64,000 nucleotides of DNA from assembly GCA_017644185.1 (NCBI GenBank), contig JAEPMA010000006.1, positions 143,728 through 207,727 on the forward strand, given 5' to 3'. Numbering within the stretch: position 1 is the first letter of the stretch; each line of letters starts with the position of its first letter. Below are positions 24,703 through 32,961 of the stretch, piece by piece. Source of the DNA: Rhodospirillales bacterium. GTDB taxonomy: Bacteria > Pseudomonadota > Alphaproteobacteria > Rhodospirillales > Casp-alpha2. A program made the position numbers and the translations under genes. Below the pieces are notes generated by a model. The model made no database searches, was not told the DNA's origin, and worked only from the letters and a program-made list of their open reading frames with translations.

Positions 24703-25731
24703 ATGGCTTTTACACCCGAATACGCCTTTGAAGGCGAACCCCCGCTCGGCGAAACCTTCGAGGTTGCGCCCGGTATTCACTGGCTGCGTATGCCGTTGCC
24801 GTTCAAACTTGACCACATCAATCTTTGGCTGCTCGAAGACGGCGACGGTTGGACAATCGTCGATACCGGTATTTGCACGGACGAGGTGAAGGCAGCATGG
24901 GAAACCCTGTTTACGGGTGCCATGGCGGGCCGACCGGTCAAGCGCGTCGTCGTGACGCACTTCCACCCGGATCACGCGGGCCTCGCGGGGTGGCTGACCA
25001 AGCGTTTCGACGCTCCCCTGGTGATGCCCCTGACCGAATGGACCTTCGGGCGCATGCTATCGCTGGACGGTCAGGATCAGTCGCAGGAAGCCTTCAAAAA
25101 ATTCTACCGCCGCGCCGGATTTTCAAATGACATGATGGAAAGCGTCAGCCGGCGGGCGGGGGGCTACAAAAACATCGTCTCGCCGATCCCGGCTGCGTTT
25201 GAGCGGATCGCGGACGGAGACAATATCGAGATCGGTGGGCGGAAGTGGCGCATGATCGTCGGTCGCGGTCACTCGCCGGAACACGCATGTCTTTATTGTG
25301 ATGAGGCGGATGTGCTGATTTCCGGGGATCAGGTGTTGCCCAAGATCAGCCCCAACGTCAGCGTCTGGCCGCAGGAGCCGGAAGGCCGGCCGCTCGGTCT
25401 GTTCATCGATACGATCGCGCGTTTAAGGAATGAAGTCGGCGGCGATCCGTTGGTATTGCCGAGCCACAACTGGCCTTTCAAGGGCTTTCATGCCCGGCTC
25501 GACGATCTGGATGCGCACCATGTCGAACGGCTGGACGAGACGGTCGACGCTCTTTTCGAGCCGAGCACCGGCGTCGACGTGCTTTACAGACTGTTCAAGC
25601 GGGAACTGGACGAGCACCAGACGTTCTTCGCCATCGGCGAGACGTTGGCGCACCTGCATCATCTGATCGAAGACGGCCGAGCGGTACGCGAACGTCAGGG
25701 TGATGTCGACATTTTCACGCGTGTTGTGTGA
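24703..25731 (+). CDS. MBL-fold metallo-hydrolase
   Basis: 342 residues. The metal-binding motif is THFHPDHAG (about residues 85-93), with a further His in GRGHSPEHACLY (about 186) and the Asp ligand in ISGDQVLP. The last 100 residues are a helical domain with HNWPFKGFHARLDDLDAHH, giving the length of the two-domain RNase-Z/LACTB2-like or lactonase group. The substrate is not evident. It converges with the ArsR regulator gene: its stop is immediately followed by that gene's stop. It may belong to the sulfur/thiol locus next to it, but that is only positional. Confidence 0.85.
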   Translation: MAFTPEYAFEGEPPLGETFEVAPGIHWLRMPLPFKLDHINLWLLEDGDGWTIVDTGICTDEVKAAWETLFTGAMAGRPVKRVVVTHFHPDHAGLAGWLTKRFDAPLVMPLTEWTFGRMLSLDGQDQSQEAFKKFYRRAGFSNDMMESVSRRAGGYKNIVSPIPAAFERIADGDNIEIGGRKWRMIVGRGHSPEHACLYCDEADVLISGDQVLPKISPNVSVWPQEPEGRPLGLFIDTIARLRNEVGGDPLVLPSHNWPFKGFHARLDDLDAHHVERLDETVDALFEPSTGVDVLYRLFKRELDEHQTFFAIGETLAHLHHLIEDGRAVRERQGDVDIFTRVV

Positions 25732-26049
25732 TCAGATAAGCTTTGCGGTGCGCAAAGCCTTGAGCACCTGCGTCGCGACCTCGCCTGCCAAAGAGTAATA
25801 GATCGCCTGCGCATGGCGGCGGGTTTTTACCAAACCTTCCTGACGCAGTTTCGCCAGATGCTGAGACAATGCGGACTGGCTGAGCCCCGTTACCTGTTCC
25901 AATTCGGTGACGGACGCTTCGACACGTGAAAGATGGCAAAGAATGGTCAGGCGGTGCGTGTTTCCCATCGCCTTGAGCACCGCGCTGGCCCTATCCTGAG
26001 GCTTAAATCGGGGCATTACGGAACGTTGTGACGTTGCAAGTGATGGCAT
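25732..26049 (-). CDS. ArsR family transcriptional regulator
   Basis: 105 residues from ATG 26049; ATG 26016 is an alternative, and the long N-terminal extension of the open frame is not conserved. Winged-helix features include LKAMGNTHRLTILCHL, the recognition region TGLSQSALSQHLAKLRQEGLVKTRR and a wing AIYYSL. The Cys in ILCHL sits where BigR/SqrR-type persulfide sensors have their first redox Cys, but no second Cys exists in the C-terminal helix. It is divergent from a TusA-type gene, which is its likely target. Confidence 0.86.
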   Translation of the reverse strand: MPSLATSQRSVMPRFKPQDRASAVLKAMGNTHRLTILCHLSRVEASVTELEQVTGLSQSALSQHLAKLRQEGLVKTRRHAQAIYYSLAGEVATQVLKALRTAKLI

Positions 26050-26230
26050 CAAAAATCCGGTCAGACTGTTAAGGTTACACAACCCTTTGCAATATTGTTT
26101 ACAACGGCCGGTTAAGGCGTGGCCAAACACAGTTTCGTGACCAGGTGCCGGCCATAGGGAGGTAATTAGTTGCAAAACATCGAAAATCAACCGAACGTGT
26201 CGGAAACGATAACGGCTCTGAGGGGGCTCG
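26050..26230. promoter_or_regulatory. Divergent promoter region of arsR-like and tusA-like genes
   Basis: 181 bases between the two divergent starts. It contains an 8-bp palindrome CAATATTG (26090-26097) within an AT-rich patch and an imperfect AAGGTT/AACCCTT repeat around 26071-26087. These are the best candidates for the ArsR-type operator. No small gene is visible. Confidence 0.4.
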
Positions 26231-26458
26231 ATGACGACGACGCAGATTGATCTTAAGGGACTGAACTGCCCGTTGCCGGTGTTGCGCGCGAATAAAAAGA
26301 TGAAGGAACTGATGCCGGGCGATGTGCTCGAAATCGAAGTGACCGACCCTGCGGCACCCAAGGATTTCGAGACCTATAGTTCCACCACCGGGCATGAGTT
26401 GCTTGCCAGCGACGAAAGCGACGGCGTTTTCAGGATTTCGCTCAAAAAAGCAGGTTAG
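26231..26458 (+). CDS. TusA family sulfur carrier
   Basis: 75 residues with the TusA signature LNCPLPVLRANKKM at about residues 10-23, where the Cys accepts and transfers persulfide sulfur. The rest (EIEVTDPAAPKDF and GVFRISLKK) completes the two-layer alpha/beta fold. The start is preceded by GAGGGGG. TusA-like proteins serve tRNA thiolation, molybdenum-cofactor delivery or dissimilatory sulfur oxidation. Here the divergent ArsR regulator and the soeABC genes elsewhere in the window favour a sulfur-oxidation or trafficking role; that is inference. Confidence 0.92.
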   Translation: MTTTQIDLKGLNCPLPVLRANKKMKELMPGDVLEIEVTDPAAPKDFETYSSTTGHELLASDESDGVFRISLKKAG

Positions 26459-26468
26459 TGGATCTGCC

Positions 26469-27608
26469 TTATCCGGCCAATCTGGCCGGTGCGATCACGG
26501 ACGGATTGACGCCCTTGTCGATGATGTCGGCAGGGGGCTCGTTACCGAGTAATTGGCTGGCGGCCAGCCGTGCCATGGCGTCGGATGTCGTGATGCCGTA
26601 ACCGCCCTGACCGGCAAGCCAGAAGAACCCGTCCGTGCGCGGATCGAAGCCAAGTGCGGGGACGCCGTCGGGGAAGAAACTTCTTAAGCCCGCCCACTTG
26701 TTGTCGATGCGTGGAATTTTCATCGTTGTCGCGGTTTCGATGCGGTCGACGGTGACGGCGATGTCATATTCGTCAGGTTGCACGTCGCAGGGGGGCATCG
26801 GTGTCGCTTCCTCCGGCGAGGCGAGTATTCGCCCGGCGTCCGGTTTGAAGTAGAACGTCTCGTCGATGTCGTTGATCATCGGCCACGCGCTGGTGTCGAC
26901 ATCTTCTGGTGCTTGAAAAACGAGCGCGGTGCGGCGTTTCGGTTGCAGGCCGAGGGGCGCGAGGCCTGATTTCTCGGCGATCTCATCCGCCCAGGCGCCG
27001 GCGGCGTTGATAATCAAGTCGGCGTTGACCTGGCCGGCCCGGGTTTCGATTATCCAGCGCTCAGCGTTTCTTGTCGCGCTCAATACATCGGCATCCGTCA
27101 CGATCTTGCCGCCAAGCGCCTTGAAGCCACGTAGATACCCGTCATGGATGGCGGCGACGTCCATCGACATGCAGTCAGGTTCCAAAACGCCGACCGCCGT
27201 CCATGCCGGACGTAGCACCGGGACCAGATCGCTGACGTCCTTGCCTTCGAGCAGGCGGATCGTTGGGGTTAAAGCCTGGCACTGTTCGAAGATTTCGGTG
27301 GCTTTTTCGCGGCGATCCTCACCGCCGATCAGCAGCATGCCCATGGGGTGGAGAAGGGGGTGCGACGCGAACCCGTCAGGTGGGTTGTCGAACAACGGTC
27401 GCGATGCGGCGGTCAACGCGCGAATGACGGGCGGGCCGTAGGTTTCCGTGTAGACGGCGGCGGAACGGCCGGTCGAGTGATAGCCCGGCCGATCTTCCCG
27501 TTCGAGTAACAGCACGTCTGAGCCGCTGCCGAGATGTTCGGACAGCCGGTACGCAAGCGAGGCACCGGCAATACCGGCGCCGACGATGGCAAATCTGCAG
27601 TCAGGCAT
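26469..27608 (-). CDS. FAD-dependent oxidoreductase (DAO family)
   Basis: 379-residue D-amino-acid/glycine-oxidase-like flavoprotein. The dinucleotide-binding motif VGAGIAGASLAYRL begins at about residue 9, followed by LLLEREDRPGYHSTGRSA, the usual second strand plus the GRSA motif. A late WAGLRSFFPDGVPALGFD and GQGGYGITTSDAMA complete the FAD site. It should oxidise an amine or 2-hydroxy acid, such as L-2-hydroxyglutarate. It starts eight bases after the RND pump gene and is probably co-transcribed with it. Confidence 0.88.
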   Translation of the reverse strand: MPDCRFAIVGAGIAGASLAYRLSEHLGSGSDVLLLEREDRPGYHSTGRSAAVYTETYGPPVIRALTAASRPLFDNPPDGFASHPLLHPMGMLLIGGEDRREKATEIFEQCQALTPTIRLLEGKDVSDLVPVLRPAWTAVGVLEPDCMSMDVAAIHDGYLRGFKALGGKIVTDADVLSATRNAERWIIETRAGQVNADLIINAAGAWADEIAEKSGLAPLGLQPKRRTALVFQAPEDVDTSAWPMINDIDETFYFKPDAGRILASPEEATPMPPCDVQPDEYDIAVTVDRIETATTMKIPRIDNKWAGLRSFFPDGVPALGFDPRTDGFFWLAGQGGYGITTSDAMARLAASQLLGNEPPADIIDKGVNPSVIAPARLAG

Positions 27609-27616
27609 AGGTAAAC

Positions 27617-30600
27617 TTATTCCGCCGGATTGGGTTCCGTTTGTGGGCGGTTCGGGGTCGAGGCATCAATCTTTTCGTTATCGCCAGTCTTGTCTTCGAT
27701 TGCCGGGAAACGGCTCTTGCGGTCGTCGTCATCGCGCTCGGCCTTGCGCTGCATGCGCTCGCCCCGGCTGCGTTCGACGGCCGCACAGAACAGTGCCATC
27801 AGCGGGGGAATGATCGCAAGGGTGAGGATCGCAGAAAGCGAAAGACCGCCCAGCACCACGGAGCCGAGACCCCGGTAAAGCTCGGAACCCGCGCCCGGGA
27901 ACAGCACCAGCGGCATCATCCCGAAGACGCTCGTTGTCGTGGACATGAAGATCGGCCGAATACGGTTTGAAGTGGATTCCAGAATCGCGTCCGTCACCTC
28001 CATTGCCTCGTCGCGGATGTGATACAGCGTTTGGTGTACGAGCAGGATCGCATTGTTGACGACGATCCCGATCAAAATCACGAAGCCCAGCAACGTCAGC
28101 ATGTCGAGGGGTTGGAACGTGAACTGGTTCATGACCGCAAGCCCCAACACGCCGCCCGCCGTCGCAAGCGGCACCGAGAGCATGATCACCATCGGGTAGA
28201 CGAAGCTTTCGAACAGCACCGCCATCACCAGATAGACGATCACGACGGCGATCAGCAGGTCGAACTTCATGTGCGCCCAAGTCTGATTCAAATTGTCCGC
28301 CGTGCCGGTCATACGAAGCTGGACGCCTTCGGGCATCCCCTCAGCCTGCAGCTTGTCGATAACGCCGATCTGCAGCGTTTCCAGTGCGGTCTCTAATGGG
28401 ATTCCGTCCGGCGGTCGGATCTCGAGGGTCACGGTCCGAAGGCGTTCCAGGTGATTGATTTGCGTCGGCCCCGCCGTCACGACGATATCGGACAGTTCGC
28501 TCGCCGGCAGGATGATCCCGGACGGTGTGGTGACGGGGAGATAGTTGATCCCCTGGGTCTCGGTCACCTGACTGTCCGGCCCTTTGATCATCAAGTCGAG
28601 ACGTTTATTCCCGACCGTGATCTCGGCGACCCGCAGGCCGTCGTTGAAGGCATCGAGCGTATCGGATAGTTGCTGCGCGGTGACCCCGTTGTCGGCCAGT
28701 TTGACCCGGTTCGGGTAGACGCGGACTTCAGGCGCACCGAGTTCGAGCCCGGGCTTCGGGCGAAGCTGCGTCCCTTGGCTGCGCGGCATAGCCTGTTCGA
28801 CCAAGCCGACGGCACGCACCGCCGTGCCGAGGATGGTTTCGAGATCTTCACCCATGACGTTCAACTCGATCGAGCGCGACCCCCCGATGCCACGCCCGAA
28901 AAGCGAGCGCTGGGATATCAGGCCGAACGTACCCGGCTCCTTTAAAGCTGCCGATTTCAGGATCGGGATCAGTTCCTTGACCCGGTTCGGATCGTACGCG
29001 GCCGCCCCAAGGAAGGTGATGCCGCGCGTGGCGACGAAGAAGAACCGGTCGACCAGCGGCTGGCCGTCGGCCCGCTTCCCATCGGGGTTGTTCTCGGCCA
29101 GGAGGGGGATCATCTCGGCTTCGAATTTGGCCGCGATATCCTCGGTGGTGTCGAGGTTGTAACCCGGTGGTGGCGCGACGACGCCGAAGATCAGGTTGCG
29201 GTTGCCGTCGGGCAGGTATTCAAGCTTGGGCAGCAGGGCGTAGGTGATGAAGGCGCCGGTGCCGCATAAGAAAAGCACCACGCCGACGGACGCCAGCTTG
29301 TTCGCGATGACGCGGCGGGTGATCGCCATGACGGCGACGTGAAATCCGCCCGCGAGGTGGTCGACACCGGGGATGCGACGGCGTGTGATGCTGCTTTCAT
29401 CAGGTCCACCAAGCAGTCGCTTCGAAAGGGCGGGGATGACGGTGATCGCGACCAATAGCGACAGCAACACCGACACCGAAAGCGCGACCGCGATGTCACG
29501 GAATAGCTGACCGACTTCGAGTTCCATAATCAGGATCGGGATGAAGACCATGACAGTGGTCATCGCCGAAACCAGGACTGCGACCCAAACTTGTTTGGCG
29601 CCCAGGAACGCCGCTTCAACCCGGCTGTAACCCTTTTCGCGCAGACGGAAGATATTCTCGAGGACGACGATGGCGGCGTCGACGACCATGCCGACCGCGA
29701 AGGCAATCCCGGCGAGCGAAATCACGTTCAGTGATCGACCGAGAAACGCCATGGCGACGAACGCCCCGACAACGGAAACCGGAATCGCCATCGAGACGAT
29801 CAGGGTGGCGCCGCCGGAGCGCAAGAACACCAGCAACACGAATGCCGCCAACAGACCGCCGATGATGATGTTCTGCTGCACGAGATCGATCGAGGAATCG
29901 ATATATACCGTCTCGTCATAAACCTGGGTCAGCGTCAGCTGTTCGCGGGGCAGGCGTTTGGTGTTCAGCTCTTCGACGGCGGCGCGGATGCCGTTCATCG
30001 TCTCAATCACGTTGGCGCCGGTTTCGCGGACGGTGTTCATCGCGATTGCCGGCCGTCCATTAACGCGGATACGTGCCGTCGGGTCGGAATGGCCATACGT
30101 CACCTGAGCGATATCTCCGACCGTGACGCGGGCGACACCGCCGCCTTGTTCGGGAGACTGGGAGCGGATGACAACGTTCTCGACATCCTTGAGCTGTGTG
30201 AACTCTCCTTCCGTTCGAACGACGTAGCGGCGCTTTCCTTCGTCGACATCGCCAGCCGACACCGAAGAATTGGCCGCGCGAAGGGTGCTTACGACGTCGG
30301 TCACCGTCAGGCGGTAGCGCGCCATCAGGTCAGGATCGACGCGGACGATCATTTCACGGCTGGCCGCGCCATACATATTGACCCGTGCGACACCGGCGAC
30401 ACGTTCGAGGCGATCCTGGATGACGTCCTCGGCGAAGTCGCCGAAGGTATGGATCGGCGCCTTGTTGTCGCCGGTCCGCGTCAGGACGAACCATGCGATC
30501 GGGTTGTCTTCGGAGCTGGCGGTGCGGATCGAGGGTTGGTCGGCTTCGTCGGGATAGCTGCTGACCCGGTCAAGACGGTTAGCGGTCAACAGCAAAGCAC

Positions 30601-30910
30601 GGCTCATGTCCGTGCCAACGGCGAATTCCATCGTGATGCGCGACCGGCCATCCTGGCTTTCCGACGAAATCTCCTCCAGGCCCTCGATACCCTTCAGGAC
30701 TTCTTCCTGTTCGTTGGTGATCTCGCGCTCGATTTCGGCGGGGGCCGCGCCCGGCCAGATGGTCTCGAGGCTGATGATCGGCTTGCGGACGTCAGGGGTC
30801 AGCTGGATCGGAATCTTGAACAGCGCCACGACGCCGAACATGACCACCATCAGCACCGCCGCGAGAACAGCGATCGGGCGTTCGATGGAAAGGCGGATCA
30901 ATCCGTTCAT
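27617..30910 (-). CDS. RND efflux permease (HAE1 type)
   Basis: 1097-residue inner-membrane proton-driven pump: 12 membrane helices and two large periplasmic loops after helices 1 and 7. The proton-relay helix reads GMVVDAAIVVLEN, so the second Asp of the classical VDDAI pair is Ala, as in a subset of HAE1 pumps. It ends in a charged, Arg-rich cytosolic tail with a Pro-rich end. The start overlaps the stop of the adaptor gene as ATGA. With the adaptor and an outer-membrane channel encoded elsewhere, it exports hydrophobic compounds; specificity is unknown. Confidence 0.95.
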   Translation of the reverse strand: MNGLIRLSIERPIAVLAAVLMVVMFGVVALFKIPIQLTPDVRKPIISLETIWPGAAPAEIEREITNEQEEVLKGIEGLEEISSESQDGRSRITMEFAVGTDMSRALLLTANRLDRVSSYPDEADQPSIRTASSEDNPIAWFVLTRTGDNKAPIHTFGDFAEDVIQDRLERVAGVARVNMYGAASREMIVRVDPDLMARYRLTVTDVVSTLRAANSSVSAGDVDEGKRRYVVRTEGEFTQLKDVENVVIRSQSPEQGGGVARVTVGDIAQVTYGHSDPTARIRVNGRPAIAMNTVRETGANVIETMNGIRAAVEELNTKRLPREQLTLTQVYDETVYIDSSIDLVQQNIIIGGLLAAFVLLVFLRSGGATLIVSMAIPVSVVGAFVAMAFLGRSLNVISLAGIAFAVGMVVDAAIVVLENIFRLREKGYSRVEAAFLGAKQVWVAVLVSAMTTVMVFIPILIMELEVGQLFRDIAVALSVSVLLSLLVAITVIPALSKRLLGGPDESSITRRRIPGVDHLAGGFHVAVMAITRRVIANKLASVGVVLFLCGTGAFITYALLPKLEYLPDGNRNLIFGVVAPPPGYNLDTTEDIAAKFEAEMIPLLAENNPDGKRADGQPLVDRFFFVATRGITFLGAAAYDPNRVKELIPILKSAALKEPGTFGLISQRSLFGRGIGGSRSIELNVMGEDLETILGTAVRAVGLVEQAMPRSQGTQLRPKPGLELGAPEVRVYPNRVKLADNGVTAQQLSDTLDAFNDGLRVAEITVGNKRLDLMIKGPDSQVTETQGINYLPVTTPSGIILPASELSDIVVTAGPTQINHLERLRTVTLEIRPPDGIPLETALETLQIGVIDKLQAEGMPEGVQLRMTGTADNLNQTWAHMKFDLLIAVVIVYLVMAVLFESFVYPMVIMLSVPLATAGGVLGLAVMNQFTFQPLDMLTLLGFVILIGIVVNNAILLVHQTLYHIRDEAMEVTDAILESTSNRIRPIFMSTTTSVFGMMPLVLFPGAGSELYRGLGSVVLGGLSLSAILTLAIIPPLMALFCAAVERSRGERMQRKAERDDDDRKSRFPAIEDKTGDNEKIDASTPNRPQTEPNPAE

Positions 30911-32049
30911 GAAGCGTTTTCCTTGGCTTCGGGATTACTCCGCTTGATCGCTTCACCCGGTTGCAGGCGTTCGTTCCCGCGGATCACGACCTCGTCACCT
31001 TCTTTGAGGCCGTTCTGAACGACAAACCTTTGTCCGATCGCCTCGCCGAGTCGGACTGGTGTGAAAGCGGCCTTGCCGTCCTCGTTCAACACAACCAGCT
31101 GCGCACCGCCCCGGTTCAGGACCGCATCCTTGTGGACGGTCAGGACGTTTCGCGTCTCTCCAGCGGGGACGTGCACCGTGACCGATTGATTGGCAGCCGT
31201 CGATCTGGCATCGCCTTCGAATTCGGAAACGAAGCGCACGCGGCGCGTGCGGGTGCGCGGGTTCTCATCGGGAATGACGGCGCGGACAATCGCTTTTACA
31301 GGCGTGCCGTCCTCGATCCGGGCTTCGAGTTCGCGCCCTTCGGTCAGGCCGGCGATCCGGTTCGCCGGGACATCGGCTTCGATTTCCATGTTGTTGTCGT
31401 CGAGAATGGTCACGACCGGATCGCCGTCACGCAAATAAGCGCCGGCTTCGGAATGACGTTCGACGATGATGCCATCATAGGGGGCGCGGATTTTGGTGTT
31501 GCCGAGGGCAATCTCGCCCAACTCCAGGTCGGCCTCCGCCGATTTCAGGTCGGCGGTCGCTTCGCCGATCTGGCTCTTCGCGCGAATGGTTTCCTGGCGT
31601 TTGTCGTTGAGGCGGGCGGGGGAGAACGCAGGCGATTCCTTGAGTCCTTCCAGCCGCTTCAGCTCCTGATCCAGCAGTTGCAGACTGGCCCGCGCCGTAT
31701 CAAGACTGGCGCGCGCACTGGCGACATCGGCCTTGCGGCGGTTGCGTTCCCAGACGAAAGCATTGTCGACCAGTACAGCGAGCACATCGCCGGCTTTTAC
31801 CCGGTCACCGACTTCGACCTGGTATTTGTCGACCGGTCCGGCGACCCGGGCGGCGACGATCCCAGCCTGATGGGGGACGAAGCGGCCGATCACGGGCACG
31901 GTTTGGCGCAGCGGTTCGACACGAACCGTGTCCATACCGACGGCCTTGGCTTTCGGGGCTTGTTTTGCATCCTGAGCGAACGCCGGTATGGCCATCGCAA
32001 GTGTGACGGCCAGGCTGGCGGCAACGGCACGGTATCCGAACGTATTCAT
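30907..32049 (-). CDS. RND periplasmic adaptor (membrane fusion protein)
   Basis: 380 residues from ATG 32049, preceded by GGGGA; an earlier ATG at 32085 has no clear ribosome-binding site. The signal peptide ends at AFAQ (about residue 24). The lipoyl/barrel-sandwich halves flank a helical hairpin: DRVKAGDVLAVL is followed by the long helix region around residues 90-165 and then IRAPYDGIIVERHSEAGAYL. A beta-barrel and membrane-proximal domain end with VIRGNERLQPGEAIK. It links the RND permease to the outer-membrane channel. It is first in the leftward efflux operon and divergent from a TetR regulator. Confidence 0.93.
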   Translation of the reverse strand: MNTFGYRAVAASLAVTLAMAIPAFAQDAKQAPKAKAVGMDTVRVEPLRQTVPVIGRFVPHQAGIVAARVAGPVDKYQVEVGDRVKAGDVLAVLVDNAFVWERNRRKADVASARASLDTARASLQLLDQELKRLEGLKESPAFSPARLNDKRQETIRAKSQIGEATADLKSAEADLELGEIALGNTKIRAPYDGIIVERHSEAGAYLRDGDPVVTILDDNNMEIEADVPANRIAGLTEGRELEARIEDGTPVKAIVRAVIPDENPRTRTRRVRFVSEFEGDARSTAANQSVTVHVPAGETRNVLTVHKDAVLNRGGAQLVVLNEDGKAAFTPVRLGEAIGQRFVVQNGLKEGDEVVIRGNERLQPGEAIKRSNPEAKENAS

Positions 32050-32140
32050 CCAATCGATCCCCAAACGGCAGCGTTCCCTGGACATATAAAACGACCTCGC
32101 CGGGCGATCCCAGCGGGCCGATATTTGGACGATCCTGATA

Positions 32141-32159
32141 AGACTGGACGGTCTAGTCT
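32141..32159. promoter_or_regulatory. 19-bp palindrome, candidate TetR operator
   Basis: AGACTGGACGGTCTAGTCT has arms AGACT/AGTCT and inner GAC/GTC exactly complementary, with mismatches only at the centre and at one symmetric pair. It is centred in the 191-bp region between the divergent efflux adaptor and TetR genes, next to an AT-rich TATTAT box. The symmetric GAC-N-GTC core resembles AcrR-type operators. Confidence 0.65.
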
Positions 32160-32240
32160 AAAATATTATAGTCGGATTCTACTGGCAATTGGTTTCTACC
32201 AACCGATGATGACGAATGCGTGATCGGGAGAGGAACGGAA

Positions 32241-32876
32241 ATGTCGAGCGTTCCGGCCAAATCCGGAGATGTGCTGTCACCTGCATCGGCGGCGAAGCGG
32301 AAGTCGATCGTCAGGGCCGCGGCACGCGTCTTCATGGGGGCGGGTTATGGTGCCGCCAGCATGGACCTTATTGCCGCTGAAGCGGGCGTCTCAAAGCAGA
32401 CTGTCTACAGTCATTTCGGTGCTAAGGATGCGCTCTTCGAAGAGATCGTTAGCGGCAAATGCGAGGAGCTTTTGGACGCCGAGGGGCTGCGTGTCACAGA
32501 TGACGGAGACCCCGATGTGGTGTTATTCGAAATGGCCAAGGTATTTCTTTACGTCGTTCTCAACGACGAAAGCGTGACACTTTATCGGACTATTCTGGCC
32601 GAGTGCGGCAGGTTCCCGGAACTCGCCGAAGTTTTCTATCGGGCCGGACCGAAAACAGCGACCATGCGGTTGGCGAAATATCTTGAACGTGTGCACGGTC
32701 GAGGCCGGCTTGCCGTGCCTGATCCGGAGGCCGCAGCGTCGATGTTTTTTGCAATGCTCCGGGGGAATATGTACCTGCAGCGGATTTTGGGGCTGCGCGG
32801 TATGCCGGACGACCAGGAGATTCACGAGAAAGCGCGCGGCGTGGCAGAGACGTTTCTACGCGCCTACAAGGCCTGA
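32241..32876 (+). CDS. TetR/AcrR family regulator
   Basis: 211 residues from ATG 32241, preceded by GGAGAGG; a GTG at 32220 is an alternative. The N-terminal HTH reads ARVFMGAGYGAASMDLIAAEAGVSKQTVYSHFGAKDALF (about residues 25-63), a canonical TetR DNA-binding domain. The C-terminal ligand domain resembles the AcrR-like C-terminal group (TILAECGRFPELAEVFYRAGP). It most likely represses the divergent RND efflux operon and itself through the palindrome at 32141-32159. Confidence 0.93.
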   Translation: MSSVPAKSGDVLSPASAAKRKSIVRAAARVFMGAGYGAASMDLIAAEAGVSKQTVYSHFGAKDALFEEIVSGKCEELLDAEGLRVTDDGDPDVVLFEMAKVFLYVVLNDESVTLYRTILAECGRFPELAEVFYRAGPKTATMRLAKYLERVHGRGRLAVPDPEAAASMFFAMLRGNMYLQRILGLRGMPDDQEIHEKARGVAETFLRAYKA

Positions 32877-32961
32877 CAGCTACTGTTCCCGGGTTGCGAG
32901 TGCAGCCTGCTTCGTGTGCATTATCATTGAAAATGTCGAACCGTTGTCCAAAATATTGGCT

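Noticed and set aside
30961..32223. 420-codon open frame on the plus strand opposite the efflux adaptor gene
   Set aside because: Antisense of a clear membrane fusion protein and would run through the probable operator and promoter region.
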